Assembly (NCBI RefSeq): GCF_002865645.1
Contig: NW_020194589.1
Coordinates: forward strand, 2,641,750-2,705,749
DNA length: 64,000 nucleotides
From: Hyaloscypha bicolor E
Taxonomy: Eukaryota; Ascomycota; Leotiomycetes; Helotiales; Hyaloscyphaceae
Direction: 5' to 3'
Made by a program: the position numbers and the translations under genes. Every line of letters begins with the position of its first letter. The first letter of the stretch is position 1. The notes beneath the pieces were generated by a model, which was not told the origin of the DNA, did no database searches, and saw only the letters and a program-made list of their open reading frames with translations. Below are positions 42,224 to 54,018 of this stretch, one piece after another.

Positions 42224-44238
42224 TTAAAAACAGTATTCTTCGACATGTAGATGTATTCCTTGAGCTCCGGTGCCTTTGTGTACCGCCCTCTCATCACTTA
42301 AGCTCGCCACCGCGTTTCTCACGGTAGCTACCAAGGACTTTCCTCCGCACACTGCAACAGACGTCTCCCCACCCGTCGCCTCGACTGGGCCCCGAATGAA
42401 AGTCGCAATATCAGGTCGTTGATAAGAGTAGACGATCTGGCGAGAGGACTCGATCCCACTTGGTCCTTCGCCATTGTCACAACAACACTTGCTCACGACG
42501 GGAGCTGTCCTTCGAGAGGATGTTAAGCTTGAGGCTGAGATCGAGTCGACGTGGATCATTGTCTCCTCTTTATCCTGTTTAGACTCTACGATCTTTTCTT
42601 CTCCAAGGTTCTCCACAACGTGTTCGGGTTGCAGATGCTTCTCATCATCGATACTCTTATCACTCTCTTCACTCTCAACGAACGAGCTGGCATCACTTGT
42701 AATGGCGATCTCTACTTTCAGCTCAATTCCTCGAGCTTCTGCATGGGAAAGAGCAGTATTGAGTCGTTGCACATAGAAATCTATGTGTGAGCGCTTTCTC
42801 ACAGCCAGGAGGAAGTGGATTCGCTGTGTGCATATTGTTGTCCTGCTGGCAAGAATGCTTTCAAGGATGGGCATAGCGAAGGACGCTCCAGTTGATGCAG
42901 ATATCAGAATCAAGGATTCGTATGCTTCCCAGCTTGGAGGTGTTCCATATGGCCCAGCAATAAAACCTGTCAGTGAGTTGCCAGTTTCTTGAGTCTTCAT
43001 CGCATATCGGTGGATGCGTTTGGAGAAACCAGATTGAACCCTGACCGCGAACTGAATCTGGTTGCAGTGGCATTCTTCTGCCTTCTTGTAAGGACTGGCG
43101 ATTGTGAACGGATGGGATTCGAGTGGCCCAAGACGAGGAAGCCAGAGGTACATGTGTTGACCGGCTTTCCAGGAGAGATGGACATCCTTGATGGTGATAA
43201 CCACAATCTCACTACACGACGCTTGAAGCTCGACCTGGTGCCCAATTTTTTGAGTTGCACCACATGACTTGGCGCGTCGAATTCGGATGTTTCGAATCAA
43301 GAGCAGAACAATCCTTACTGCTCGGTCCAACAACAGGGCCCCGATTGCAAACCAGATGTTGTATCTGGCGTAGCTTGGCACGTGGATGTACAGCACCCAT
43401 AAAAAGACTGCTGATGTTACAATGTGCTGCAAAACAAAGAATTCATAGGCCAAACGACGCATCGGAGAGAGGGAAGTGAAGAACGTCCAAACCAGGAGAC
43501 CCCACGCTACAAGACCATATTTGACCACCGGCATCATCGAGAGCTCAAGGGTGACAAAGTTTGCCTTTACCCACTCAGCCATGAAGAAGAATCCGTGTAC
43601 GGTCACGCTTACGAGCAGCGTACGGGAAACCCATCGGTGTAGCCAGTTCAACCTTTCGTGGGAGGTTCCGATGATGAAGCCGATGAAGCTCGACTTGGAT
43701 GCTAGGAGGTACACCAGGGGAACTTGCGTGACTGATATCCACGCTCCACGGAAGCCTACTCTTTCCCAATAGTATGCATCATTTACTATTGCACGATCCG
43801 TCAACATGTATGCGATGATAGCCCAATAACAGGCGATCACGATCGCCCTGCCAGAGGAAAGAGGTCGGAAGAATGAGAGCCATCCCCCTGGATGAGGCTG
43901 GGGATAGCTCAATTCTCTTGTAATGGCAGTCGCAGTCGCGAAAACCTGCATTGGAAGGTCATCCACTTTCGTCGGATATAACATCGACTTCCTGGTTCGA
44001 ACACGCCTCAACCTGCCATATAGCATGTCAGATTTAAGTACCGGAAAGAGCAAAGGTATTGGCCAACCACTTACCTAGCCCATATCTGATAATATTCTAT
44101 CCCTCGTAGGAGGAGAAGGAACGCCACGACACCGCCGATGATATACCAGTACCCTCGCGCAAGCGTCTGATTATATGGTCTGAAAATCGGGCTGGATGCC
44201 GAGTCCATCCCCATCCCATTCATACTGCTCATATCCAT
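42224..44238 (-). CDS. Ferric/cupric reductase-type flavocytochrome (FRE family)
   Basis: Plasma-membrane-type reductase that passes electrons from NADPH through FAD and two hemes to extracellular Fe(III) or Cu(II). Exons read 44238-44075 and 44012-42224, 650 residues. The extracellular N-terminus is Met-rich (MDMSSMNGMGMDS), which can bind copper. A membrane helix (YIIGGVVAFLLLL) follows, then the ferric-reductase core. Heme ligands fit His180/His194 and His251/His265, each pair 14 residues apart. The FAD motif is HPFTIAS at 355-361. The NADPH part has AGPYG and ISASTGASFAMPIL. An acidic and Cys-containing insertion (KCCCDNGEG) precedes the end. The last nucleotide-binding motif is CGGKSLV where CGP is usual. 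The gene is divergent from a copper-binding protein gene. Confidence 0.9.
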
Positions 44239-45107
44239 CTTGCTGGGTTGATATCAATGGACAGACTCGAAGGTGGGTGACTCCTTCCTCAGACGACGGT
44301 AGGAGGCCCTCTCCCAAGCAATCCTTCTTGTTCTTTGCTACTTTTGGAATCTCCCAGGAAAATTAATCAGTAGCAGATAATTGTCTTTGGATTGTTCTTG
44401 AAACGATATCGATCTGGCATGTGGGATGTTATGGTTGTTTCCTTGAAATTGCCACTGAGCATCGTCGCCGAAGATAAAGACTAAAGTATCACGATACCAC
44501 GAGGAAAGACCGACAAGCTAATCATGAATCAGCAAAGCTCAGACAGAAGCTGCAAACTGACTGGATTGAAAAATGACTTTCCCCCGCTACGGGACGTCTT
44601 GGTGAGGTGAGGGGGATTGAGCAAGTCTGCCAAGCAGGGGCTAGTACGGAGTAAGCCACAACTCGCTCAATTGTTCTCACGCGGTGGGCCTCGCGTTGGA
44701 AGCTTCCTCCAAACCATCCAATGCACTGGATGCAATCCCACTATCATCAAGGACCAAGCGGCGCCTCATGCATCTGTGAAGCTTCTCGGAACAATACTGC
44801 GTGAGCCAAGAGATGTACGGGTGGGTTTTGCTCACCGGCCGCCAAGATGGCTCCACAAATACCCTGTAACAGTACGCCAGAATGCTCTTCGAAGCTTATA
44901 ATGCTTGTCGAAATTGCCATGGGAGTTCGGAACCCTGGGAAATTCACTATGAGCACCCTCGTCTAAGCTCCCAAGTGCACTAAAACTGGTTTGTATTTCA
45001 CTTTCGAGTTCTGCATCCTTCTTTCCATTCTCAAATTCGCCCTCTTGCCAACTTTCGACCAACATCTCACATCGCAAACCTTACGCTTGAAGTTATTCTC
45101 CGCAAAC
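44239..45107. promoter_or_regulatory. Shared upstream region of the reductase and the BIM1-like gene
   Basis: 869 bp between divergent starts. It holds one TTTTGCTCA (44826-44834), which matches the yeast Mac1 copper-response core TTTGCTCA, and a GATA site in AGCAGATAATTG near 44375. Both may be chance matches. Confidence 0.35.
44826..44834 (+). promoter_or_regulatory. Possible copper-response element
   Basis: TTTTGCTCA resembles the Mac1 site. A reverse-orientation TTTGCTC also lies at 44048-44054, inside the first reductase intron. The assignment rests only on sequence match and on gene context. Confidence 0.2.
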
Positions 45108-45889
45108 ATGGTGAAGTTATTCACTCTCTCAAATTGCTTCTTGGCAGCCTTAATTGGTCAAGCTGCTGGCCACTTCGTGGTGGTTTACCCTCCAAGCGTC
45201 GGATTTGACGATGCCATTGAAGGCAACGCTCCGTGTGGAGGCTTCTCTGTCGATTTCAGCAAGGACAACATAACAGACTTCCATGTTGACGGAGATGTAC
45301 TTGCATTGGTAAGAAGGCGCCCTTTTATTTGGAAAGACCATGTCCTGACTTTGCAGCAATCCTTCCACCCGCAGGTGACTTGGCTCTTTCGTGCTACATT
45401 GGACCAAACAGCTTCTGGAAACTGGACCAATCTCTTGCCTGCCGTTCAGCAGACTGGCCTCAATAACTTCTGTGAGCCAGCTGTCAAGGTCCCAGCAACT
45501 TTCGCCGGCTCGAAAGGTGTGATTGGAATTGCTGCAGATTCTCCAGACGGTATCCTCTACCAGGTAAGCCAAAAGAGGATATGAATGGCCAATACATTAC
45601 TGACCTTTTCCAGTGTGCGGCAGTCAACTTCGTTACGGGCGTCGGTGCCACACAAGCCTCTTGCAAGAACGAGTCCAGTACGACTGCCTCTTTCGTCGCA
45701 GATGCCGCCCTGTCCAGTTTGCCTTCAACTGCAACTGCAAGTGCTACAAGCTCGGGAACAGCCACTTCGAGTCCAACCTCATCCACCAAGCCTTCCGCTG
45801 CAAATAGCAATTATGGATACAGTGGGTTGGGAATGTTAGCTTGGGTTATGGTTGTCGGATCTGCTTCATTTTTGGCCTGCCTTCTGTAA
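45108..45889 (+). CDS. X325/BIM1-like GPI-anchored copper-binding protein
   Basis: Secreted, membrane-anchored protein of the LPMO-like X325 family. Its best-known member, Cryptococcus Bim1, helps copper uptake rather than cleaving polysaccharide. Exons are 45108-45308, 45357-45563 and 45614-45889, 227 residues. The signal peptide ends at AAG, exposing His22 as the mature N-terminus, the copper ligand of the family. The mature protein starts HFVVVYPPSVGFDD and continues with EGNAPCGGF, the family hallmark. Further conserved parts are WLFRATLD and NNFCEPAVKVP. A Ser/Thr-rich linker (STATASATSSGTATSSP) and a hydrophobic tail (LAWVMVVGSASFLACLL) indicate a GPI anchor. The gene is divergent from the reductase gene. 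Confidence 0.9.
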
Positions 45890-47236
45890 TCAATTGGGGC
45901 TCATGGCAAAATGAAAAGTTGCACCGAACAAGCGAGAGAGCAATTTAAGCAATTGTATGGGATATATATAAGGAGTCCTCTTCTTAGAACAACTGGAAAC
46001 CAAATCAACTCGGTGCAAAGCAGATCTCAACTCCCCCCCAAAATCGAAGCTATTCAACAGAAATTTCGCACTCAAGAATTCCTGTGACAACAATTGATGG
46101 TCTGCTTCAACTCACAAGGGAGAGTACATCCGAAGTCCCACTTCACATAAAGGAATTCCTACTCCGTTCCCCTCGAGGATATTGATAATTCTACCCCACC
46201 CCTGTTCTTGGCGTCCCCGAAGATCCAACTAGCCTTGGACCTTACCTAAACTTCCAACCGATGGCTCGTCTAGGGTGTTCAATCTCGCCAATAAGAGCAC
46301 TTTCTGATCCCAAAACTTACGCAAACCTGCTCGTTTCCGCTACCCTGTCAAAACTGAGGGCCGTGGCCCGTGTCAAATGTGCCTGTTACCGCTTTTGCAG
46401 CATTGCCTGATTCGAGGTTACTCAAGAGGGGCTCGACTTTCTTTCTCGGATGCTATTTCTGGTTATGGCCTTCGCGATGATCTCAAAGTCTCTCGGCCTC
46501 CTTTTGGATTGTGCCTTTCGATATTTCTGAGGTTGTGAGTCGTTCAATCTCCAACGATGGTGCCATTCCGAAAGTTGAAATAGAGCAAGAGGAAGAAATG
46601 GCTACCTCCATCGTGCCCTTATCCTATCTCAATTCCTGTGCCCATCGCCCACCCTCTTCAATTCAAACAAGGAAGTTGCTCGGATTTCGAAGGCTAATAA
46701 ACATTTAGATGGCGAACACAATTCGACTGCCTAGGGATTTTGGAACTTGCACAACGAGCGAATCACTAGTATTGGTTGTGTTGTGAGATGGACGTGAGTG
46801 TTGATAGGGTGAGAGGAAGAGAAGAGGACGATTGAGACAGACCAATGATGGGCCTCTGTATACTGTAATAGAGAGAAAGCTCAGAGGATCCTTTGTACTC
46901 GCAAGAGAACGATAAAAACCAACTATTTTTTGCGAACTCGAAGTCGAACTTGAACCAAGACCGATCAAGGTTCCACAACATCATTCGCCCTCATTGCACT
47001 CCCTGGCTAAGTCACAAAGTTTTGGATCTTATGAACACTCGTGCATGGACTCTGTGGGTAATGATTGACCGATCCCAGTGCGGGATTGGGTAATGCTTTA
47101 CGTTCAAATATCTCATGTCTTGATTCCGGGGGACCAAACTTCGAATGAATTATATACCAACAGCTGACCTTTTGGCTGCGTTTATCCGATTAGACAAAAG
47201 AAACCTAACGCCTGCAATGCATGGCCCTTGAACCAA
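45890..47236. other. 1.35-kb intergenic stretch, nothing recognised
   Basis: Two 3' ends face each other. Only short frames are present. Confidence 0.5.
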
Positions 47237-49001
47237 TCATGAGATCTCCTTGATACGGCACTTCCACCCTGACCCTTGGCTCAACAGCGGGAGACTAGGA
47301 AGGGGTCAGTGGGAGGTCTTGACTATAATTTATATGTTGCTTACCTCGCACCCAAACACCAACCAAGCTCATTGCCCTTTATCTTCTTGGCAATCTTGAC
47401 CTCTCTGTCAATTGGCATTTCATATCCAGTGTGGAGAAGAGCGGTCATAAAGTTGAGATCAAGGCAGTGTTCAGGACGTCCTTTCAGCTCCTCGATTGCA
47501 CCTGGAACGCTCTCGAATACATCCCAGTGAGATTCACCTCCACATACTTGATCAGTCAAGCGATGTAACTCCTTCAACGTGAAAGATTCGGGCATTCCAA
47601 GGGGATCAGTGCGGTCATAGAAATAAGAAAAGGTGTAGACGTCCTCTCTGGCAAAGGTCTTCTCGAGGGAAGGTTGGTGGACACCATTGAAGGAGCAAGG
47701 AGTCAGTGAGCACTCCTTTTCTTTGAATAGAATCTTCTCAGCGAGCTTGCGGCATTGGGCTGGAGCTGGAGATGAAGGACCAGTCATGTTGACTGTAATC
47801 ATTTTTCCAAGAGGATGATCTTCATCAAGCTTGACCTTGACGGCACGAGCCATTCCTGGTGCAATGCAGGGGTTTATGACTGGCTCCGAGACCCAGGTTG
47901 AGTCCCCAGGGTTGACTGAGTGGATATCCTCGACGAGAGTCTTGTGAATGGACTCGCGAGCGGCCATAAGACCGTAGCCAAGATGAGAGTGTTGATAGAG
48001 TTCGAAGTTTCTTCCGCCGAAGGTAAGTTTGTACTTGTGATCACCCTCTGCCAACTTCTCGGGCATTCCATCTTTGCCAGCCTTGAATCTTGGTTCAAAT
48101 ACGATTTGAGTTGAGCCGCCGCCCAGGTCAAAAACTGCGGCGGTGGGGCTGTCGTCAGGTCCTCCAATCTTGCCGAGTAAGTAGTTCGTGGTGATCCAAG
48201 CATAGACGCCCTCATCACTTCCGTCCATGATAGCAACACCATTCTCCTCTTTGGAAAGGACTGGGAAAGGATACACTGTCTCCAGCCGAGTTCGGACAGC
48301 ATCGAGGATATTTTGGGCTTGGTTTCCTGGCATTTTCCGAAGGCCTGCCGTTGCCTTGACGGCAAGCGGCGTACAACCCTTCAGCTTCTCTGGAACGTGC
48401 TTCATTGCAACATCCATGAGAACATCCAGACTCTTCGCCGCTCCTTCAGCGTCCTCCCCGTAAGAGCTGAGCCCGGAACCTCCATCCTTCTTCTTTGTCA
48501 TTTCGAAGATCTCATCCTCCAGTTCTGGCGTATCTCCACAATTGTTAAATCGATAGACGTGAATTCGAGAACCAGTACTCCCTGCATCTATCATGAGAGC
48601 ATATTGGACGATCGGCTTCGACTTATCGCTGGACTTCGAGCACTTCGTTGTTCCAACCGAAGAGTCTGAGGCCGTTTGACCACCGGAACTTGCTATGTTT
48701 GTCACTGTAAAAAAGTAAGTCGACGACAGGGCTATCAGAAAAAGGGCAACTCACGCGGACCTCCATTATATACATCGGCGCCACTCGGGGACAGATAGTA
48801 GAAGAGGAAGATAACGAAGAGCAGAATGCCTCCCGTCTTCAGGTATCTGGATCTTTGACTTTGAGTCATCCAGGCGGCTTTAACTCGCTCCAGTGTGCTG
48901 GCGGCGCGAACCCTTGCGCCTTTGGAAGTATATCTGTTGGGCTTCTCGTGCGGGTCGTGTGCTACGTTTCTCGTCGGCAGCGAGACCGAGGTGCGTCTCA
49001 T
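47237..49001 (-). CDS. GDA1: Guanosine-diphosphatase GDA1 (Golgi)
   Basis: Golgi-lumen GDPase that turns GDP from mannosylation into GMP, which exchanges for GDP-mannose. Exons read 49001-48755, 48704-47345 and 47294-47237, 554 residues. The type II anchor is GGILLFVIFLFYYL. The apyrase-conserved regions are present: DAGSTGSRIHVY, KATAGLR, GVYAWITTNYLLG and FDLGGGSTQIVFE. A later conserved part reads HSHLGYGLMAAR. The short last exon gives LPLLSQGSGWKCRIKEIS, the usual fungal C-terminus; without it the frame stops at 47341. All three exons are phase-consistent. The start codon is 490 bp from that of the divergent PPPDE gene. Confidence 0.95.
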
Positions 49002-49491
49002 AAGGGAGTGTGGTGAGGATCGCAGATCAAGGAACCTGGTCGCTCATGGAAAAGTAAAGATCTGATAATGGTGGTGACAAGGGCTGTGCATAGAAGAAGG
49101 TAGAGGGGGTGAAGAAAAAGGAGGGAGACAGAGAAGCAGGAACTTGTCAATTTCTCGGGACCGCGTGCCCCTGGCTGAATTTTAGCTGAGGTGTGGCGCC
49201 AAATGTGTCCAATGATGTCAAGGTCGAGGGCAAGGGTTGAGAAAGCGACTTGTGGCTTAAGGCAGGTCCCGCGTCACTGGCGCTGCCTGTGGAGGCTGTC
49301 ATTCACGACAACATAGAATAGAACAGAAGGAAGAATGTAATCCTCGCCCCCCCTACACTCGCTCTTTTCTCCTCTAACATGTGCTTCTCACTATCTTGAC
49401 CCACCACCTTTAGAACAGTTCGACACTTCCACGATTAAATCGTTCAGATTGACAACCCTCCGTCCTCGAACGCCGCCACCGTCCTCCTGCC
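49002..49491. promoter_or_regulatory. Bidirectional intergenic region, GDA1 / PPPDE gene
   Basis: 490 bp between divergent starts. Purine-rich on the GDA1 side and pyrimidine-rich before 49492. No defined site. Confidence 0.4.
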
Positions 49492-51272
49492 ATGAACGTC
49501 CAGCTCTACGTATACGACCTGTCCAAGGGTTTGGCTCGGATGATTTCTGAAGGCCTCCTTGGGACCCAGATTGATGCTGTCTACCACACCTCCATTGTCA
49601 TACGAGACATTGAATACGTTTATGATGGAGGAATCAAAACAGTTTCTGCTGGCAAGACACATCTGGAAACACCATGGCAGATAATAGAACTTGGCACAAC
49701 AGACCTACCAATGGATGTGATAATGGAGTACTTGGATTCCCTGAAGGAAATCTACACAGCCCAGGTATTCCTGCTCTGCTTTTGCAGTGAGTGTCTAGAC
49801 CAAAACTAAGACTTGACTAGGCCTACGATCTATGGACTCACAACTGCAATAATTTCTCGAACGACTTTGCTACCTTCTTACTTGGAAAAGGAATACCTGA
49901 CCATATCACCAACCTTCCACAGCAGGTCCTTAACTCCCCGTTCGGCAGGGTTCTGCAACCACATGTAAATCAAATGGTTCAGCGCCAACAACAGAAGAAT
50001 GGCGGCTTAATAGGGATCGAAAACTCGGCAGAGCCTTCTAAAACATACCACCAGCTCGCATTGTCTGTGAGGAAAGTCATTACCATGGTAGAGCTCGACA
50101 AATTGCTCAAAGAGGCCGAAAAGTCCTGCGCAGTCATTTTCTTTACATCGTCAACTTGCGCGCCCTGCAAAAAGCTCTACCCAGTATACGATGAGCTGGC
50201 CGTACAGTTAGCACACAAAGCTGTATTGATCCTTATTGACGTCTCCCGTGCTTACGATATTGGGGCAAAATACTCCATCAGCGCTACACCCACTTTCATG
50301 ACGTTTCTGCACGGGGCGGAAGAGAATAGATGGAGTGGAGCAGACCCAAGCACGCTGAGGGGCAACATCAACTTGCTCGTACAGATGGCATGGCCACCGC
50401 ATCCTCACGAATCCCTTTCACTTCCTGCCCTTCGCAGTGCCAACACGAAACCAGTCTCATTCAGCAAGATCCCCCCCTTAGGCAAACTCAAAGCGAAAAT
50501 GGGATCAGCAAGCGAAGATGCAGCAGTCACAGCTGTTATGCACTTTGTTTCTGCTCGCGCTGGTGATGGCGCCGCTGAAACCACTCTTCCGGACCTCGAC
50601 GCTTTTAGCAAATTCCTCCAGAACGCTTCCTCTCGTCTTCCAGCAGAAATCATGTTTACGATTGTGGACCTATTGCGAGTGGCACTGGTCGATCCAAGGC
50701 TCAGCGGATACTATGCAGAAGAAAAAGATCACAAGACCGTTGCGCCTCTTATATCCTACGTCAATTCTCTGAAAGATTGCCCATACACTCTTCGTCTTGT
50801 TACCCTGCAGATGGCTTGCAACCTCTTCACGAGTCCTCTCTACCCGATACACATACTCAAATGCCCGACACTAGATGAGCCGATTGTGCAGCTGATTACC
50901 ACCAGCTTGCTAGACGACAAGCACCACAATGTCAGAGTAGCTGCTGCAAGTTTGGCATTCAATATTGCAACGGCGAATAGCAGATTACGCACCGAGGAGC
51001 ATCTTGAGTCTCTGCCAGAAGGAGAGCAAGTTGAGCTTGCTGCATCCTTATTAGAAGCGATAGGTGTGGAGGAAGAATCACCAGATGCATTGAAAGGGTT
51101 CTTGCTTGCTTTTGGATACCTGGTATACTGTGCACCAAAGAACGGGGAGCTGGTAGATCTGCTGAAGAGCATGGATGCTCGAGGCACAGTGCTGGCGAAG
51201 CGCAAGCTCTTCCCTGGAGAGGCACTCGTGAAGGATATTGGAGACGTGCTGCTTGGCAAAGGATTAGAGTAG
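49492..51272 (+). CDS. PPPDE peptidase - thioredoxin - PUL domain fusion protein
   Basis: Three-domain protein of 574 residues; exons 49492-49764 and 49821-51272, intron 56 nt. The N-terminal PPPDE/DeSI-type cysteine peptidase has the catalytic pair His32 (AVYHTSIV) and Cys100 (WTHNCNNFSND), so deubiquitinase or deSUMOylase activity is likely. The middle domain is thioredoxin-like, with the active site CAPC at 204-207 and the downstream cis-proline segment YSISATPTFM. The C-terminal part, from about residue 300, is helical and repeat-like (LVTLQMACNLF, NVRVAAASLAFNIA), as in the PUL domain that binds Cdc48/p97. This domain order is known in fungi. A role in redox-linked ubiquitin or Cdc48 processing is inferred. 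Confidence 0.9.
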
Positions 51273-54018
51273 ACATAGATGAGCAATGAGACTACTGCTT
51301 GGATTTGCAGCCAGGTTTACTTCACCATTACTCTCGCTTATTCCATGATTAATATCACTAGGGCCGTATCGTGACAGGAGCACAGCCAATCGATTCTGCA
51401 ACATTAAGTCCTCAGGGGCTCGAACTCGCTAGGCTCTTCTACGAAGTCCACACCATTTTTTGATGAAGGAGAGTTTCCTTCGAATGGATTTGGGATGAGG
51501 TGAGAAATGGTTTTGGATGTCAATCATCGGGTGGGGGGGCCAATGAGACCGAGGCCTAGGAGAATTAACCCAATCAGGCTAGCACATAACTGCGCAAACC
51601 CTCCGGTTCACTGCAGCCTTGAAGGAAACCTGAGGCTGGAAAGCCGGCATTGGCATTGACTAAAAATAGGCTGTCAAAAAAGTCGCTGTTTCAAAATCAG
51701 CCTTGCGGCTCACACTTGGAGACTGCATTGTCGGAAGACAAGTGGTGGTTGGTATTGTGAGTTCAAGTAAACAATAGAACGCGGCACAATACCTATTTTG
51801 GCGCTGGTAACAACAATTGACTGAAGATATATTGCAAAGCCAACTGAATAATTGCGTCTGTCCCGGATTACCACGGAAGCGCAGGACAGGGATGCAAGGA
51901 TGTCGGTGGCGTTTTAAAGTTTTGTGGCGCCGTCCGTTGGTGGGGCTTGCATTCCCCGCAGATATCAAGCTAACGTGAGCGAGATGATATGTGACGATGA
52001 AAGCGCAACGTTGATCAAATTCATATTTAATTTTTGATGGCGATGACTGGAGGATGAAATTATATCCACCTACATGCATCTGAGCTTATGTAAATTTCAG
52101 TTGATGGAACAATTACGGGCACGCCAGCTGGCGTTGATCGAAGTGGAGGAGGACGATTTTTTAATTCTGACCACTAGGAACTTGAACTCATTTGAAAGCG
52201 TGCGTGGAATACGTGGAAGTAAGTTCAATGCTGACCATCAATTGAGACGAACGTAATTGAACGAAGCCTTCAAGCCACGTGGGACAGCCTTCCGAGGACC
52301 CTCAGCCTGGTCACCAGCGAAAACGACAGAATATTCTGCTGCAAAGCCGTAGAAACTAACCCAAGGAGGAGAATAGAGCCGCGAAGGAATTCGTAATTGT
52401 GAGGGATGGCGGGCCGATCCCTAGGGCAGCAGAGACCTAGCTAAAAGATCGAGGATGCTGCAAATGATTTGTTCAGTCTTCAGCAGTTAACAGTTGGTTT
52501 TGCAGTAAAGGGCCTTTCATTGAATGCGCTCAATCTTTTAAACTTATTTGGATGAGTAGCCGAAAGACGCTAGACAGGGGTGGGTGCTGTAGGTAGGTTT
52601 TCCTGCAAAGTCCAAAATAAAAAACTTGACCCCACAAAACACAACACAACCTTGAACCTTGAACCTTCCCCCATAACACAACGTCACTCACCTACCTTCC
52701 CTTCCTAGCTCTGAAGCTCGCCCAATAATTTAAGTACGTCCTCCCTCACTGCACGAATCATTCCTCGAGGCACTGTCTCCTGCATGCTCGCTGTGTAACG
52801 GAGCGCCAACAGCCACAATATCAGCTGCTAACAATATGCAAAGACAGAGCATTCTCAAGGCATTGTCCACTTGGACTCAACCAAGCACCACCGCAGTGAG
52901 TACTCTTTCGTCTTTCTCGTCTTCCTTCATTGCCTTAAATCCCCAACCGCAACCTCTCCCCTTCCTTTCCACAAACCTTTCGCGATCTTCCTCCATCAAC
53001 ACCGATCCACCCCCACCACTTCCACCACCGTCACCACTGACAACCTCGAAGGTGGCGCAAGCATCTCGAGTATTCTAGCGTTCTCTGCTTCGAGAATATA
53101 CTGTCGTCGTAAGTTACCGCCTTCTTCCTGGTTCTCACATCACATCCAAACAAATCAACCCTTCCACAACCTCATCCCCTCCACCGCAACCGCAGCTCGC
53201 AAGCCTTTATCTTTACAATTACAACCTAGCTAATACTCTTGTAGTACCTCGAACAATCCTCTTTCGTCGAAATCGTACTCTGAAGCCATGTCTGTGAGTG
53301 CCGCCTGCATCCTGTTGCGAACGATTCACCCACCCGATCTGGGATGACCTCAAACTTATCACCTCCTTTCTTGCTCAGCGTCATATTTCTTTTAACCGAG
53401 CGCTTTCGATCTCTTTCATAAGCACATACTTTCACTAGGCGCTTCATATCCTTGAATGTCGTCTCCCTGTGACAGATGGTTCTCCAGTTGAGACCACTCT
53501 TGTGGCATCAAGGTTGTCCTGCGAGCACCACAACAGCCTCCTTTCCGCATCACATATTCTCTTTCCATGTAATATACTCGCTTCACTCAGCATCCCGATG
53601 GATGGCTACACCAAAGCGTCCGCTCGAGGCTTCCCGCCTTCCTCGAGTGCGTCATCGCTGCTTCATTTCCTTATCCGTCAGACACTCCTCCTGCTACAAG
53701 ACTTTTAGCTACTCCTTCCCTCTTGACTCCTTGGAGGCAGCCTCGAGTAACTGTTCTCCAAGGGGTCTACTCCCCGCTTTCGTCATTGTTTGCAACCCTT
53801 GTCCTCAACCTTGAAATCTCTCTCCAACACTTGCACCCGTATCATTAATTTCTTCCTATTTATTTGCCACTCGAGCGCATCCACCTTGGCACGTTGTCCA
53901 GGTACAAAGCCGTACCTTGTAGACCATTCTTGGAGACACCGTCCTCACCTCAGCGTGCTTTCAACATAGAGAATTCAATCTGTTCGAACACCAGGACGCT
54001 AACTTTTCTATTCAGGCC
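51273..54018. other. 2.7-kb stretch, promoter/leader-like, with a possible small multi-exon gene
   Basis: 51273-52700 has no gene. From 52730 the plus strand is rich in C and T and contains several good splice signals, such as GTGAGTACTC at 52894 and GTAAGTTACC near 53110. It looks like the leader of a spliced transcript, either of a small gene starting at 52836 or of the 2EXR gene at 54019. Confidence 0.4.
52836..53290 (+). CDS. Possible small multi-exon gene with a mitochondrial-type N-terminus
   Basis: An ATG at 52836 gives MQRQSILKALSTWTQPSTTA, an amphipathic, basic, Ser/Thr-rich start like a mitochondrial presequence. It ends exactly at a GTGAGT donor. Further short exons may lie at 53079-53108 (RSLLREYTVV) and from about 53245, but no choice of acceptors gives a convincing product. 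I cannot name it. It could equally be an upstream open frame in the leader of the gene at 54019. Confidence 0.3.
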
